Assembly (NCBI GenBank): GCA_963704615.1
Contig: OY969923.1
Coordinates: 3,348,001-3,412,000, forward strand
Reading direction: 5' to 3'
DNA from: Bog-756 sp963704615
GTDB lineage: Bacteria; Actinomycetota; Acidimicrobiia; Acidimicrobiales; RAAP-2
Length of the DNA stretch: 64,000 nt
Both the position numbers and the translations under genes were made by a program. The notes below the pieces were generated by a model that was not told where the DNA came from, ran no database searches, and saw only the letters and a program-made list of their open reading frames with translations. Shown piece by piece: positions 1 to 8,561 of this stretch; position 1 is the first letter of the stretch, and the number at the start of each line of letters is the position of its first letter.

Positions 1-188
1 GGGCCACTGCCACACCCGACGTCGAGCACCCTCGTGGCCGACAGCGCCGCGCTCATCTCGACGGCCAGGTTCAGCCTGTCGAAGAGCGGGCCGCGGCCCA
101 GCAGTCTCGCCACTGGCTCGCTGGAGTAGAAGGCGGAGAAGCGCGCCGCCCGACGGTGGAAGTAGGTCTGGAACTCACCACTCGACAT
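1..188 (-). CDS. Class I SAM-dependent methyltransferase, N-terminal fragment
   Basis: The reading frame opens with ATG at 188 and runs off the left edge, so only about 62 residues are visible. It reads MSSGEFQTYFHRRAARFSAF, continues through a basic helical stretch, and reaches VLDVGCGSG, the glycine-rich motif I that binds S-adenosylmethionine in Rossmann-fold methyltransferases. The start overlaps the 3' end of the upstream deacetylase gene by 14 bp, so the two are probably co-translated. Its position in a polysaccharide cluster suggests a sugar or lipid-carrier substrate, but the substrate cannot be read from this fragment. Confidence 0.75.
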   Translation of the reverse strand, partial: MSSGEFQTYFHRRAARFSAFYSSEPVARLLGRGPLFDRLNLAVEMSAALSATRVLDVGCGSG

Positions 189-924
189 TGCCACACGCCT
201 TACTGCCGTACCGGCTGAGGATCCTTGCGAACACCCCGGCCACCCGGCCTCGACCCACGAGTTGCTTGGCCACGGCCAGCGATCGGATCGACCCGAGGCC
301 GGGGAGCGTGGCCCCAAAATCGTACGAATGGTAATACAGCACGGCCGGTCCCTGGCTCGAGCCGACAACGCTGGTCGTCACCGAGGTGGGCAGGAGGCGC
401 TGATAGCTGCCCCCGCCAAAGGGGAACCCATGGGCGGAAAGTACGGGGAGCTCGCGGACCGGCGACTCTGCCCCCAGGAGGGAAGTGTCCGACACGTACT
501 CGAAACCGGCCCCGGCCACCAGCTCGCGATAACGGGCCAGACCCAACGAGGCGGGCACGTCGAAGCGAGGGGAACGAAAACCCCGGACGGGGACCTGGAC
601 CAGGTCCTCCACCATGGTGCGACCCCGACGCAACCACTCAGACAGGGTCGTCGGATCTTCGGGGAGTCGGCCGTGATCGGGCCCGTGGCTGGCTACCTCG
701 TGCCCCCGGCGCGCCAGTTCGGCGAGCTCGTCGGAGACCGTGGCCGCGTAGTTGCCCACCACGAACAGGGTCACCCGAGATGAGCCCGGGGCCCGATCGA
801 GAAGCGCGGTCAGCCCGGAGAGACCACTCTGCGCCCCCGCCGGCCTTGGGAAAGGCTCGCCGAGGACGGCCATCCCGTCGTACCAGTCCTCCACGTCGAC
901 GGTGAGGCAGATGTCGGCGGTCAT
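175..924 (-). CDS. Polysaccharide deacetylase (NodB homology domain)
   Basis: This 249-residue protein is a carbohydrate esterase family 4 deacetylase. It starts directly with LTVDVEDW, whose Asp10 and Asp13 fit the catalytic base and metal ligand. SHGPDHG (His80, His84) is the metal-binding HxxxH motif, GFRSPRFD is the RxP motif, and YYHSYDF near residue 198 supplies the last catalytic histidine. There is no signal peptide, as in the cytoplasmic deacetylases of exopolysaccharide loci related to the XrtA/PEP-CTERM group. The gene overlaps the upstream glycosyltransferase by 4 bp (ATGA) and the downstream methyltransferase by 14 bp, indicating one operon. The likely role is N-deacetylation of a lipid-linked oligosaccharide during exopolysaccharide assembly. 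Confidence 0.85.
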   Translation of the reverse strand: MTADICLTVDVEDWYDGMAVLGEPFPRPAGAQSGLSGLTALLDRAPGSSRVTLFVVGNYAATVSDELAELARRGHEVASHGPDHGRLPEDPTTLSEWLRRGRTMVEDLVQVPVRGFRSPRFDVPASLGLARYRELVAGAGFEYVSDTSLLGAESPVRELPVLSAHGFPFGGGSYQRLLPTSVTTSVVGSSQGPAVLYYHSYDFGATLPGLGSIRSLAVAKQLVGRGRVAGVFARILSRYGSKACGNVEW

Positions 925-2072
925 GCCGCGCCCCGCAGGACATCGCGACCGGCGTCGTCCACCATGCCGGCATAGAAGGTGCGCAACCGCTCGATGACCC
1001 GATCCTCGGAGAACCGATCCGTCACCAGGTCGCGGCAGCGCTTGCCCAGTTCCGCGCAGCGATCGGGGTCCCCGATCAGGTCCTCCACGATGGCCGTGAG
1101 CGCATCGAGATCACCGCGTGGTGCCAGCAGTCCCGTTTCTGGATCGATCACTTCCCGGACCCCCCGGATGTCATAGGCCACCACCGGTCGTCCCATGGCC
1201 GCCGCCTCCATCGTCACTCGGGGGATGCCCTCCCGGTACGACGGAAGCACCAACACGGTGGCCGACGCCACGTACGGGCGCACGTCCTCGACGCCACCGA
1301 TAAAGCGGACGGTGCCCGACGCTGTCGCCCGGGCCACCTCTTCCTCGGACAGGGCGTCGCTCTGATCGTGCTCGAACGGGCCGACATGGACGAAGTCGGC
1401 TCTTGCCGACAGTCGAGCGGCGAGGTCGAGAAAATCGGCGCACCCTTTCTCGCGGACCAGCCGGCTGACCATGAGGACGATCGGCCGCTCGGAGACCAGA
1501 GCCGGTTCGACCGGCGCCAGGAACCGGTCGATGACGATGCCGTTGCCGACGTAGTGCACCTGGCGACGGGAACAGATACCAACTCGGGGGAGGACGGTCT
1601 CGTCCTCGCGGCTCTGGACCAGCACATCGGTGGCCCACCAGCAGCACCACCGCTCGAAGCACCAGCCGAGCAGGTTGGCCAGGCGACCGTTGCCGGCGAA
1701 GTACAGGGAGCCGTGGATGGTGTAGACAGCGGGGCTCCCGGCCAACCGAGCGGCCGGCAATCCCAGAAACGAGGCCTTGGGCGTGTGGGTCTGCACGACA
1801 TCGAACCGTTGACGGCGCAGGTAGCGCCACAGACGGACGAAGGACCCCAGGTCGGACAACGAGAACTCGCGGCGAATGGGAATCACTGCCACCCTGACAC
1901 CCTCGACGGGGTCGTCATAGGGGTCTCCCGACAGCACGGTCCAGTCGATGTCGGGCAGTGAGCGCAGCTGGTTGGCCAGAAGCACCCGCGCCGTCAACGA
2001 GGTGGTGACCACTCGACATCCACGCCATGGTCGGGCGGGCAGCTTGCCGTGCGCATCAGTGCCCGATGCCAT
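921..2072 (-). CDS. Glycosyltransferase family 4 (GT-B fold)
   Basis: The 383-residue product is a retaining GT4 glycosyltransferase. The acceptor half contains VVQTHTPKA (about 92-100) and VYTIHGS. The nucleotide-sugar half has SRLVREKG (203-210, the basic donor-phosphate motif) and the E-x7-E signature with Glu281 and Glu289 in REGIPRVTMEA. A purine-rich GGGGGGAGGG lies 5-6 bases before ATG 2072, which supports this start. The gene lies 139 bp downstream of asnB and overlaps the deacetylase by 4 bp. It probably adds one sugar to a lipid-linked exopolysaccharide precursor; the sugar is unknown. Confidence 0.88.
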   Translation of the reverse strand: MASGTDAHGKLPARPWRGCRVVTTSLTARVLLANQLRSLPDIDWTVLSGDPYDDPVEGVRVAVIPIRREFSLSDLGSFVRLWRYLRRQRFDVVQTHTPKASFLGLPAARLAGSPAVYTIHGSLYFAGNGRLANLLGWCFERWCCWWATDVLVQSREDETVLPRVGICSRRQVHYVGNGIVIDRFLAPVEPALVSERPIVLMVSRLVREKGCADFLDLAARLSARADFVHVGPFEHDQSDALSEEEVARATASGTVRFIGGVEDVRPYVASATVLVLPSYREGIPRVTMEAAAMGRPVVAYDIRGVREVIDPETGLLAPRGDLDALTAIVEDLIGDPDRCAELGKRCRDLVTDRFSEDRVIERLRTFYAGMVDDAGRDVLRGAA

Positions 2073-2211
2073 CGCTGCCCTCCCCCCTACCGTGTGCGCC
2101 CCGTGCGAGCCGATCTCCGACAGCGCACCAGACTACACAGGGCGAGCACGATCGTTTCCGGTCGCACGCTCGGCGATCCGATCACCGACCGGTCGCCGGT
2201 CGATCGGGTTG

Positions 2212-4176
2212 TCAGAGTGCGGGCATCCACCGCTCGAGCCAGGCCTGCAGGGCGAGCAACGCCCAGAGCTCGTAGCCGAGGTCGCGTCGGCCGTGGAGGT
2301 GCTGAACCCAGGCTTGCCGGATGGGCTCCGGATCCAGGAGGCCCTGTCGCCGGATCCGCCTCTCGTCGAGCAGGGCTTCGGCCCAGGGCCGCAGAGGCCC
2401 GCGCAGCATGGTGCCGATGGGAAACCCGAATCCCATCTTCGGCCGATCGACCAGTTCGGCCGGAACATGGCGGTCGAGGACCTGGCGAAGGAGCCACTTG
2501 GTGGTGCCCTCACGCAGCTTGACCGACAGCGGAAGTCGCCAAGCCAGATCGAAGACCTGGCGGTCGAGGAAGGGGACCCTCGTCTCCAGTGACGTGGCCA
2601 TGGCGGCCCGGTCGAGCTTGGTCAGGATGTCGTCGGGGAGGTACCCGACCAGGTCCAGCCACAACATCTGTTCGGTGATGCCGTCGAGCTTGGGCCAGTC
2701 CGCGGGGCGAGACGCCACCGACACGTTGGCCCCGGCCCCCACCACCATCGACTCGGCGTCGTCCCAAAACGAGACCAGGGCGAGATAGGCGTCTTCCGGC
2801 CCGGCGGCGGCCAGCACCTTGCCCACCTTGGCCACTTTGGACGCCGGGTTCCTGATCGGTGACCGGCCGGGGATGACCTCGGTGACCCGGGCCATTCCTT
2901 CGACCAACCCGGGGGGCACAGCCAGGAGCGCCGACCCTGTCATCCTGCGGACCGAGTCGGGCAGCGGAGAGGCACGCTGCCACAGCCGCTCGAGCCAGGC
3001 GTGGCGGTTGTACCCGGCGAACAGTTCGTCGCCTCCATCGCCGGACAGGGCCACGGTGACCTGGCTCCGGGCCAGCTGGCTGACCAGGTACATGGGGATC
3101 TCGGAGACGTCGCCGAAGGGCTCGTCCCAGATGTCCGGCAGCTGGGGGACGACCTCGGACGCCTCGACATCGCTGACCTGCAGCGGTGTGTGGTCAGTGC
3201 CCAGATGTGCGGCCACCGCGGCGGCGTCGGCCGACTCGTCGAAGGCGCGATCGGCGAACCCGATGGTGAACGTCCGAACCCGGTGGACGCTCTGTTGTTG
3301 CATGAGCGCCACCACCGTGCTCGAGTCAATGCCCCCGGAGAGAAAGGCACCGACCGGCACGTCGGCCACCATCCGGTCGGCCACCGCATCGGAGAGGACG
3401 GCTTCGAGCCGATCGGCAAGGGCGTCCACCGGTTCGTCCAGCGGATGCCCTCGCGCCGCGTCGATGGCGTCCCGCGCCGACCAGTAGGTGTGCGCATCAG
3501 GAGGTCGACCGGGTCGAGCATCCGTGCCGAGGTGGACCCTCTGGCCCGGGAGCAGCTTGGCCACCCCTTTGTAGATCGTGTGCGGCGCCGGCACGCAGTT
3601 GTGCCGGAGGTACAGGGCCACCGCGTCACGGTCGATGTCCGGAGCGAAACCGGGGGCGCGGCACAGCGCCTTGAGCTCCGAGCCGAAGACGAAGAGCCCA
3701 CCGACCCAGCCGTAGTAGAGGGGCTTCTCGCCGAACCGGTCCCGGGCCAGGTGCAGCAGCCGGTCGGTGCGATCCCAGAGAGCGAAGGCGAACATCCCCT
3801 CGACCGCGTCGAGCGCCCTGTCCAGCCCCCAGTGATCCACCGCCTCCACCAGCACCTCGGTATCCGATCCCCCTCGGAAGGCCACACCCTCCTTCACCAG
3901 GAGCCGACGGAGGTACGGGTAGTTGTAGATCTCGCCGTTGTAGTTGGCCACCCATCGCCCGCTGCGGGAGACCATCGGCTGGGCACCTTCAGGTCCCAGT
4001 TCGACAACGGCCAGCCGCCGGTGGCCGAAGGTGATCCCGCACACGGGATCTGACCACTGCCCCTCGGCGTCCGGTCCTCGGTGGGCCAGTGCGGTCGTCA
4101 TCTCGACCACCCGGTACCGGAGGTCCTCAGGAGAAGCGGACCTCCTCGGATCGAAGATCCCGGCGATGCCGCACAC
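2212..4176 (-). CDS. asnB: Asparagine synthase (glutamine-hydrolysing), exopolysaccharide-associated
   Basis: The 654-residue protein has the two AsnB domains. The N-terminal class II glutaminase starts MCGIAGIFD, with Cys2 as the nucleophile exposed after Met removal, and contains YNGEIYNY (79-86). The C-terminal ATP-pyrophosphatase domain has the SGGIDSS PP-loop at 280-286 and LSGDGGDELFAGY. The start is GTG at 4176, fixed by the need for Cys at position 2. Enzymes of this form in polysaccharide clusters often amidate a sugar carboxylate or peptide rather than make free asparagine. The neighbouring glycosyltransferases and deacetylase favour that role here, but this is inference. Confidence 0.9.
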   Translation of the reverse strand: MCGIAGIFDPRRSASPEDLRYRVVEMTTALAHRGPDAEGQWSDPVCGITFGHRRLAVVELGPEGAQPMVSRSGRWVANYNGEIYNYPYLRRLLVKEGVAFRGGSDTEVLVEAVDHWGLDRALDAVEGMFAFALWDRTDRLLHLARDRFGEKPLYYGWVGGLFVFGSELKALCRAPGFAPDIDRDAVALYLRHNCVPAPHTIYKGVAKLLPGQRVHLGTDARPGRPPDAHTYWSARDAIDAARGHPLDEPVDALADRLEAVLSDAVADRMVADVPVGAFLSGGIDSSTVVALMQQQSVHRVRTFTIGFADRAFDESADAAAVAAHLGTDHTPLQVSDVEASEVVPQLPDIWDEPFGDVSEIPMYLVSQLARSQVTVALSGDGGDELFAGYNRHAWLERLWQRASPLPDSVRRMTGSALLAVPPGLVEGMARVTEVIPGRSPIRNPASKVAKVGKVLAAAGPEDAYLALVSFWDDAESMVVGAGANVSVASRPADWPKLDGITEQMLWLDLVGYLPDDILTKLDRAAMATSLETRVPFLDRQVFDLAWRLPLSVKLREGTTKWLLRQVLDRHVPAELVDRPKMGFGFPIGTMLRGPLRPWAEALLDERRIRRQGLLDPEPIRQAWVQHLHGRRDLGYELWALLALQAWLERWMPAL

Positions 4177-4326
4177 AGGTCAGGCCCCCGAGCGGACGGC
4201 GGACGACCACGCCTGCCGGGCGCGCCCGCTGCCGTCGCTGACGAAATCGACCATGACGAGATCATCAGTCGTGAAGATGAAGGTGTCAAAAGGGGCTCAC
4301 TCGGACCGCTTCCCGACACCCGGTTG

Positions 4327-4332
4327 TACCAT
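4327..4332 (+). promoter_or_regulatory. Putative -10 box (TACCAT) of a leaderless start
   Basis: TACCAT lies exactly six bases before the GTG start of the plus-strand glycosyltransferase. The spacing fits a -10 hexamer whose transcript begins at or next to the start codon. The same arrangement (TAnnnT, 6-8 bases, start codon) occurs before glpX, rpiB and a lipoprotein gene in this window. A GAGG overlapping the spacer could alternatively be a weak ribosome-binding site. Confidence 0.4.
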
Positions 4333-4338
4333 TGAGGT

Positions 4339-5523
4339 GTGAATGCGGGGGGGCCGGATCAACGGAGTCTGGGCCGACCCCGGCTCCGGGTTCTCGTTGT
4401 CATCAAGTGTCTCGGCTACGGCGGGGCCGAACGCCTCCTGGTCGACACCGTGGCCAGCAGCGACACGACGACCTTCGACTGCGAGGTCGCGTACGTCCTG
4501 TCGGCGGAGAACGCGCTGGTGCCCACGGTCCGGGACGGCGGCACCCGGGTCCACGATCTCGGGGGGAAGGGGAACGCCGATCTCCGGTGGTTGCCCCGCC
4601 TGCGCGCGTTGCTCCGCGACGGGCGCTTCGACGTCGTCCACTTCCACCTGCCGTACACGGCCGCCTTCGGGCGGCTGGCAGTGGCCACACTGCCTCGCCG
4701 CTCCCGACCCGCGGTCGTCTACACCGAGCACAGCTTGTGGAACAAGGCGGCCATCGTCATCAAAGGACTCAATCGGGCCGGCATCGGGTTCGATCAGTCG
4801 TTGATCGTCGTCTCCGAGGCCGCCCACCAGGCCCTGCCGCCATCGCTGCGGGCTCGGGCTCGGGTCATCGTCCACGGACTGGACATGTCCCGAGTCGACG
4901 CGCTGCTCGCTCAGCGCGACCAGGTGCGCCGAGAGGTCCGGTCCGAACTCGGTGTGCCCGACAGTGAGACGCTCGTCCTGACCGTGGCCAATCTCCGGCC
5001 GGAGAAGGGCTACGACGTGTTGTTGGACGCCGTCCGCCTGCTCGCCGATCGCGACGTCCCCGTCCATGTCGCGGCCGTGGGGCGGGGGCCGATGGAGGAC
5101 GAGCTGCTCACTCGGCACCGTGAACTCAGCCTCGATGGCCACCTCCAGTTCCTGGGCCAAAGGGACGACGTCCTGCGACTGTTGGCCGGCTCCGACGTGT
5201 TCGTGCTCGCCTCCCGACAGGAGGGTCTGCCGGTCTCCCTGATGGAGGCGACCAGCATGGGGATGCCGATCGTGGCCACCGCGGTGGGCGGGGTCCCCCA
5301 GGTGGTCACCGACGGTGACGATGGGCTGGTGGTAGCGCCCGGCGATCCCGATCGCCTGGCCGACGCCCTCGAGCGAGTCATCGTCGACCCCGAGCTGCGA
5401 CGGCGACTGGGTCAGGCGGCCAAGGACAAGAGCGTCATGTTCGACGTGTCGGCCGCCAGCCGCGAGATCGAACAGATCTACACCGACCTGGCCGGCACGC
5501 AGCATTCCTCCGAACCCCGGTGA
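4339..5523 (+). CDS. Glycosyltransferase family 4 (GT-B fold)
   Basis: The 394-residue protein is a second GT4 glycosyltransferase, divergent from asnB. Near the N-terminus GYGGAERL (27-34) is the GGxER-type acceptor-side loop. LRPEKGYDVLLDA (219-231) is the donor-binding basic motif, and the E-x7-E signature is Glu295 and Glu303 in RQEGLPVSLMEAT. The start is GTG 4339, with a -10-like TACCAT six bases upstream. It faces away from the minus-strand polysaccharide genes across a 160-bp divergent region and probably takes part in the same exopolysaccharide pathway. The donor sugar and linkage are not deducible. Confidence 0.88.
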   Translation: MNAGGPDQRSLGRPRLRVLVVIKCLGYGGAERLLVDTVASSDTTTFDCEVAYVLSAENALVPTVRDGGTRVHDLGGKGNADLRWLPRLRALLRDGRFDVVHFHLPYTAAFGRLAVATLPRRSRPAVVYTEHSLWNKAAIVIKGLNRAGIGFDQSLIVVSEAAHQALPPSLRARARVIVHGLDMSRVDALLAQRDQVRREVRSELGVPDSETLVLTVANLRPEKGYDVLLDAVRLLADRDVPVHVAAVGRGPMEDELLTRHRELSLDGHLQFLGQRDDVLRLLAGSDVFVLASRQEGLPVSLMEATSMGMPIVATAVGGVPQVVTDGDDGLVVAPGDPDRLADALERVIVDPELRRRLGQAAKDKSVMFDVSAASREIEQIYTDLAGTQHSSEPR

Positions 5524-5664
5524 GGCTCGCGCCCGTTCGACCCGTCCCTGACCAGCACAGACAATGACCGGAGCCGCCGTTCCGGCGTCGGCCGATGATC
5601 CCCGAGACAGACAAAGGGGTTGGGGCTAGCGTTGGGACAGGACATCTCGGAGGGAGGATTGGCC

Positions 5665-5910
5665 ATGCCAACTTTCGTGGACTTCCACGCCGACCTGCAT
5701 CTGCCGCCCGAGGCGATCGAGCAGATCGCCCACGGCTCGCAGGAGGCCGCAACCGATGAGTTCGGCGTTCGGCAAGTGGAACTGTTCCACAATCCGACGG
5801 GTCAGGTGTATTGCCTACTTGACGCCCCGGATGAGGAAGCCGTCCGTCGCCACCACGCCGCTCTCGGCGTTCCGTGCGGCGACGTGCACGAGGTGAGGGG
5901 TCACCTCTAG
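5665..5910 (+). CDS. DUF4242 family small protein
   Basis: This is an 81-residue protein beginning MPTFVDFHADLHLP. The length and pattern (VEL-type strand, a middle CLLDAPDEEAVRRHHAALG helix, closing V-x-E-V) match the DUF4242 family of ferredoxin-like alpha/beta proteins, some members of which are annotated as nickel-binding. ATG 5665 is preferred because GGAGGGAGG lies 7-15 bases upstream; an in-frame start 45 bases earlier has no such site. It stands alone between the glycosyltransferase and the convergent ychF. Its biochemical role is unknown, and the CLL and HH residues that could bind metal are only suggestive. Confidence 0.7.
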   Translation: MPTFVDFHADLHLPPEAIEQIAHGSQEAATDEFGVRQVELFHNPTGQVYCLLDAPDEEAVRRHHAALGVPCGDVHEVRGHL

Positions 5911-5981
5911 CTCGATCGGTCCGGGGTCCCGATCGACGCGGGCCCGGACCGGATCCAGAATGGCTGTGCCCGCTGTCGGTC

Positions 5982-6039
5982 GGTCACGACGGTCACACGT
6001 GGTCACTCTGTCGTCACACGTTGGTCAGACGCTGGTCAC
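5982..6039. repeat. Six GTCA(C) direct repeats at 9-11 bp spacing
   Basis: The core GTCA begins at 5983, 5992, 6002, 6013, 6024 and 6035, giving spacings of 9, 10, 11, 11 and 11 bp. The last four 11-mers are GTCACTCTGTC, GTCACACGTTG, GTCAGACGCTG and GTCACAGGTTG. Helically phased 11-bp direct repeats with this core resemble binding arrays of OmpR/PhoB-family response regulators. The array lies between two convergent genes and overlaps the ychF stop codon, so it has no obvious downstream promoter. Confidence 0.6.
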
Positions 6040-7121
6040 AGGTTGAAGCGGAACTCGACGACATCCCCGTCTTGCATCACGTACTCCTTGCCTTCGACCC
6101 GAGCCTTGCCCGCCGCCCGCACTGCGGCCATGGATCCGGCCTCGATCAGGTCGTCGTAACTGACGACCTCCGCCTTGATGAAGCCTCGTTCGAAGTCGGT
6201 ATGGATGGTCCCGGCCGCCACCGGTGCGGTGTCCCCGATGTGGATGGTCCAGGCCCTGGCCTCCTTGGGTCCGGCGGTGAGGAAGGTCTGGAGCCCCAAC
6301 GCCGCGAACCCGACGTGCACCAGCTGAACCAGGCCAGATTCGTTCTGGCCGTAACCGGCCAACAGCTCGGCGGCGTCGCTGGGATCCAGAGCCGCCACCT
6401 CGGCCTCGATCTGGGCCGACACCACCACCGACTCGGCCGGAGCCACCAGGGCGCTGAGCTCCTCCCGGAGGGCTTCGTCACCCAGTGCCCCCTCGTCGAC
6501 ATTGAAGACGTAGATGAACGGCTTGGCGCTCAGGAAGTGGAGATCGGCCAGTCGAGCCGGGTCCACTGTGCCGGCAGCCGCAGCCGCGGCGATGGTCGAC
6601 CCACCATCCAGGATGTCCCGGGCCTGCTCGGCCGCTCGGAGCACCGGCACCAGCTCGGGTTGCTTGCGCGACTCCTTGGCCAACTTGACCAGCCGGTTGT
6701 CGACCGTCTGGAGATCGGCCAGGATGAGCTCGGTGTTGATGGTCTCGATGTCGTCCCGGGGGGAGATGCGCCCGTCCACATGGATGACATCGGAGTCGGT
6801 GAACACCCTGACCACCTGGCAGACGGCGTCGCACTCCCGGATGGCGGCCAGGAACTTGTTGCCCAGCCCCTCCCCCTCCGAGGCCCCTTTGACGATGCCG
6901 GCGATGTCCACGAAAGTCACCGTGGCCGGGACGATCTCGGCGCTATCGAACATCTCGGCCAGGCGCCCGAGGCGCTCATCGGGCACCGCTACCACCCCGA
7001 CATTGGGCTCGATGGTGGCGAACGGATAGTTGGCGGCCAGTGCCTCGTTGCGGGTCAGGGCGTTGAACAGGGTGGACTTCCCCACGTTGGGGAGGCCGAC
7101 GATGCCGATGGACAGTCCCAC
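6036..7121 (-). CDS. ychF: Ribosome-binding ATPase YchF (OBG family)
   Basis: The 361-residue product is full length for YchF. It begins MGLSIGIVGLPNVGKSTLFN, with the P-loop at 9-16. FVDIAGIVKGASEGEGLGN is the switch II region, and the base-recognition motif is NVDE rather than NKxD, which explains the ATP preference of this family. The C-terminus carries the TGS domain ending in KEYVMQDGDVVEFRFN. YchF binds the ribosome and is linked to oxidative-stress and translation-quality responses in other bacteria. It is the last gene of a minus-strand series but is separated from its upstream neighbour by about 90 bp, so it may have its own promoter. Confidence 0.96.
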   Translation of the reverse strand: MGLSIGIVGLPNVGKSTLFNALTRNEALAANYPFATIEPNVGVVAVPDERLGRLAEMFDSAEIVPATVTFVDIAGIVKGASEGEGLGNKFLAAIRECDAVCQVVRVFTDSDVIHVDGRISPRDDIETINTELILADLQTVDNRLVKLAKESRKQPELVPVLRAAEQARDILDGGSTIAAAAAAGTVDPARLADLHFLSAKPFIYVFNVDEGALGDEALREELSALVAPAESVVVSAQIEAEVAALDPSDAAELLAGYGQNESGLVQLVHVGFAALGLQTFLTAGPKEARAWTIHIGDTAPVAAGTIHTDFERGFIKAEVVSYDDLIEAGSMAAVRAAGKARVEGKEYVMQDGDVVEFRFNL

Positions 7122-7213
7122 GGATGTTTCCTCCGATGACGGTGCCGGTACACGCTGCCGCCGGCCAACGGCAGAGCGTAGGGGATTGTCGCCTGCCCCC
7201 GAACGGGTGAGCC

Positions 7214-7960
7214 TCAGCCCACCGCCTTGATCAGGTACTCGCTCATGGTCGAGCTCCTCAACCGGACCAGGTCCAGGCAGGACTCGACGCTCGCCATCAT
7301 GGCGGCGACGTGATCGTCGAGCTCCTCCGGGGTGCCGGCGTTGAAGAGGAGAGGGTCAGCGACGTGGGCGGTGGACGGCCACGCCTCTTCGACGATGCCG
7401 TCCACGTCGGGTGCTCCCTCCGACAGGGGACGCACCACCTCGTTGCGCACGTAGCGGGTGCGGGGTTGCAGCTCGGCCGAGACCGGGGACTGGGTGCCGT
7501 GCCAGCGGGAGATCCACTCGCGGTACCCGAGGCCCGCCGGACGATGGATGAGGGCGACAGTCAACACGCCGGGTGAGCGGCTGCCGTCCGACCAGTCCCG
7601 CGGTGACCCGTGGCGGGTGGTGCCATAGTCGTCGTAGAGCGACTCGACCACCAGGTAGCCCGACCACCGGAGACCGAGACCACCGAGCCCAGTCAGGTCA
7701 GCCAGGGCGTCCTCCACGCCGGCCGTCCTTTCGTAGCAGTCCAGCCAGACCGACACCTGGGCCACGTGGGGCGGTTCCCCGTCGGGGGGCGGTGCAGGCG
7801 ACGGCGCCGGGGCGGCATCGCCGTCATGGACGTTGACACCGAGCCCGCGGATCCCGAGGGACAGCAACTGGGGGGCGGTCTCGGCCAGCAGTGTGTCCCG
7901 CAAGGCATCTCCGGAGGCTGCGACACCGTCGCCCCAGGCCAGGTAGATCACCTTCTCCAT
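7214..7960 (-). CDS. EthD-like dimeric alpha/beta-barrel protein
   Basis: The 248-residue protein shows two repeats of a ferredoxin-like pattern, one near MEKVIYLAWGDG and one near VLTVALIHRPAGLGYREWISRWHGTQSP. The second matches the EthD motif in which a conserved tryptophan-histidine pair follows a beta strand. The protein resembles the duplicated EthD-domain proteins common in actinobacteria. A GGGAG precedes ATG 7960. It follows the carboxymuconolactone-decarboxylase-like gene by 27 bp and is probably co-transcribed. EthD-domain proteins act in small-molecule oxidative metabolism, but the substrate here is unknown. Confidence 0.65.
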   Translation of the reverse strand: MEKVIYLAWGDGVAASGDALRDTLLAETAPQLLSLGIRGLGVNVHDGDAAPAPSPAPPPDGEPPHVAQVSVWLDCYERTAGVEDALADLTGLGGLGLRWSGYLVVESLYDDYGTTRHGSPRDWSDGSRSPGVLTVALIHRPAGLGYREWISRWHGTQSPVSAELQPRTRYVRNEVVRPLSEGAPDVDGIVEEAWPSTAHVADPLLFNAGTPEELDDHVAAMMASVESCLDLVRLRSSTMSEYLIKAVG

Positions 7961-7987
7961 GGGAGCTCCCTGGCCGGGCTGGGTGGA

Positions 7988-8500
7988 TCAGCGGGGGGCC
8001 CGGGCCGGTACCCGGCAGGCGCCATCGATGTCGAAGACCTGGTTGAAGCGGCCGAGGGCCAGCCATGACCCCACGCACAGAGCCAGGTCGACCAGTTCGT
8101 CGTCGCTGAAGTGGGCGTGGAGGCGGTCCCAGAAGGCCGCGTCCATTCCCAGATGATCGGTGGCATACCGTTCCGCGAATTCGGCGCACAGACCTTCCCG
8201 ATCGGTCAGTCCGTCCCCGGTCGGATCCGACACCACCTGGTCGTAGAACGACTCGGGGACCGCATCGGGTGCGGCGGCCCGGGCGGGGACGTCGCGTGCC
8301 GTACGCCAGTCGAGACAGATGGCGCACTGGTTGACGCGGGCCATGGTGATCCGAGCTGCTTCGAACTCGCGGAGCGACAGCGAGGACTTCTCGTAGACGG
8401 CACTGCTGTAGGCCCCCGCCGCCGCGGTCAAAGACGGGGCCAACTCGGTCCACACGTAGATCAGCGGGTCCTTGTCGGCCGGCACGCTCACCCGTGGCAC
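7988..8500 (-). CDS. Carboxymuconolactone decarboxylase / AhpD-like protein
   Basis: This 170-residue protein belongs to the all-helical CMD/AhpD family. LREFEAARITMARVNQCAIC contains the family helix and the redox CxxC (Cys59, Cys62), followed by LDWRTAR, where AhpD-type proteins usually carry a histidine-containing tail. The presence of CxxC favours a thiol-peroxidase or disulfide-relay role over a true decarboxylase. The start is GTG 8500 with GGAGGG five bases upstream. It lies between the 146-residue hypothetical protein and the EthD-like protein in one minus-strand run. A redox function would fit the sulfite-reducing genes upstream, but this is inference. Confidence 0.8.
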   Translation of the reverse strand: MPRVSVPADKDPLIYVWTELAPSLTAAAGAYSSAVYEKSSLSLREFEAARITMARVNQCAICLDWRTARDVPARAAAPDAVPESFYDQVVSDPTGDGLTDREGLCAEFAERYATDHLGMDAAFWDRLHAHFSDDELVDLALCVGSWLALGRFNQVFDIDGACRVPARAPR

Positions 8501-8561
8501 GGATCCCTCCGATGCTCACCGGTCATCGTGGGCTGGATCCTCCGGTCCGAACCGGCCGGCG

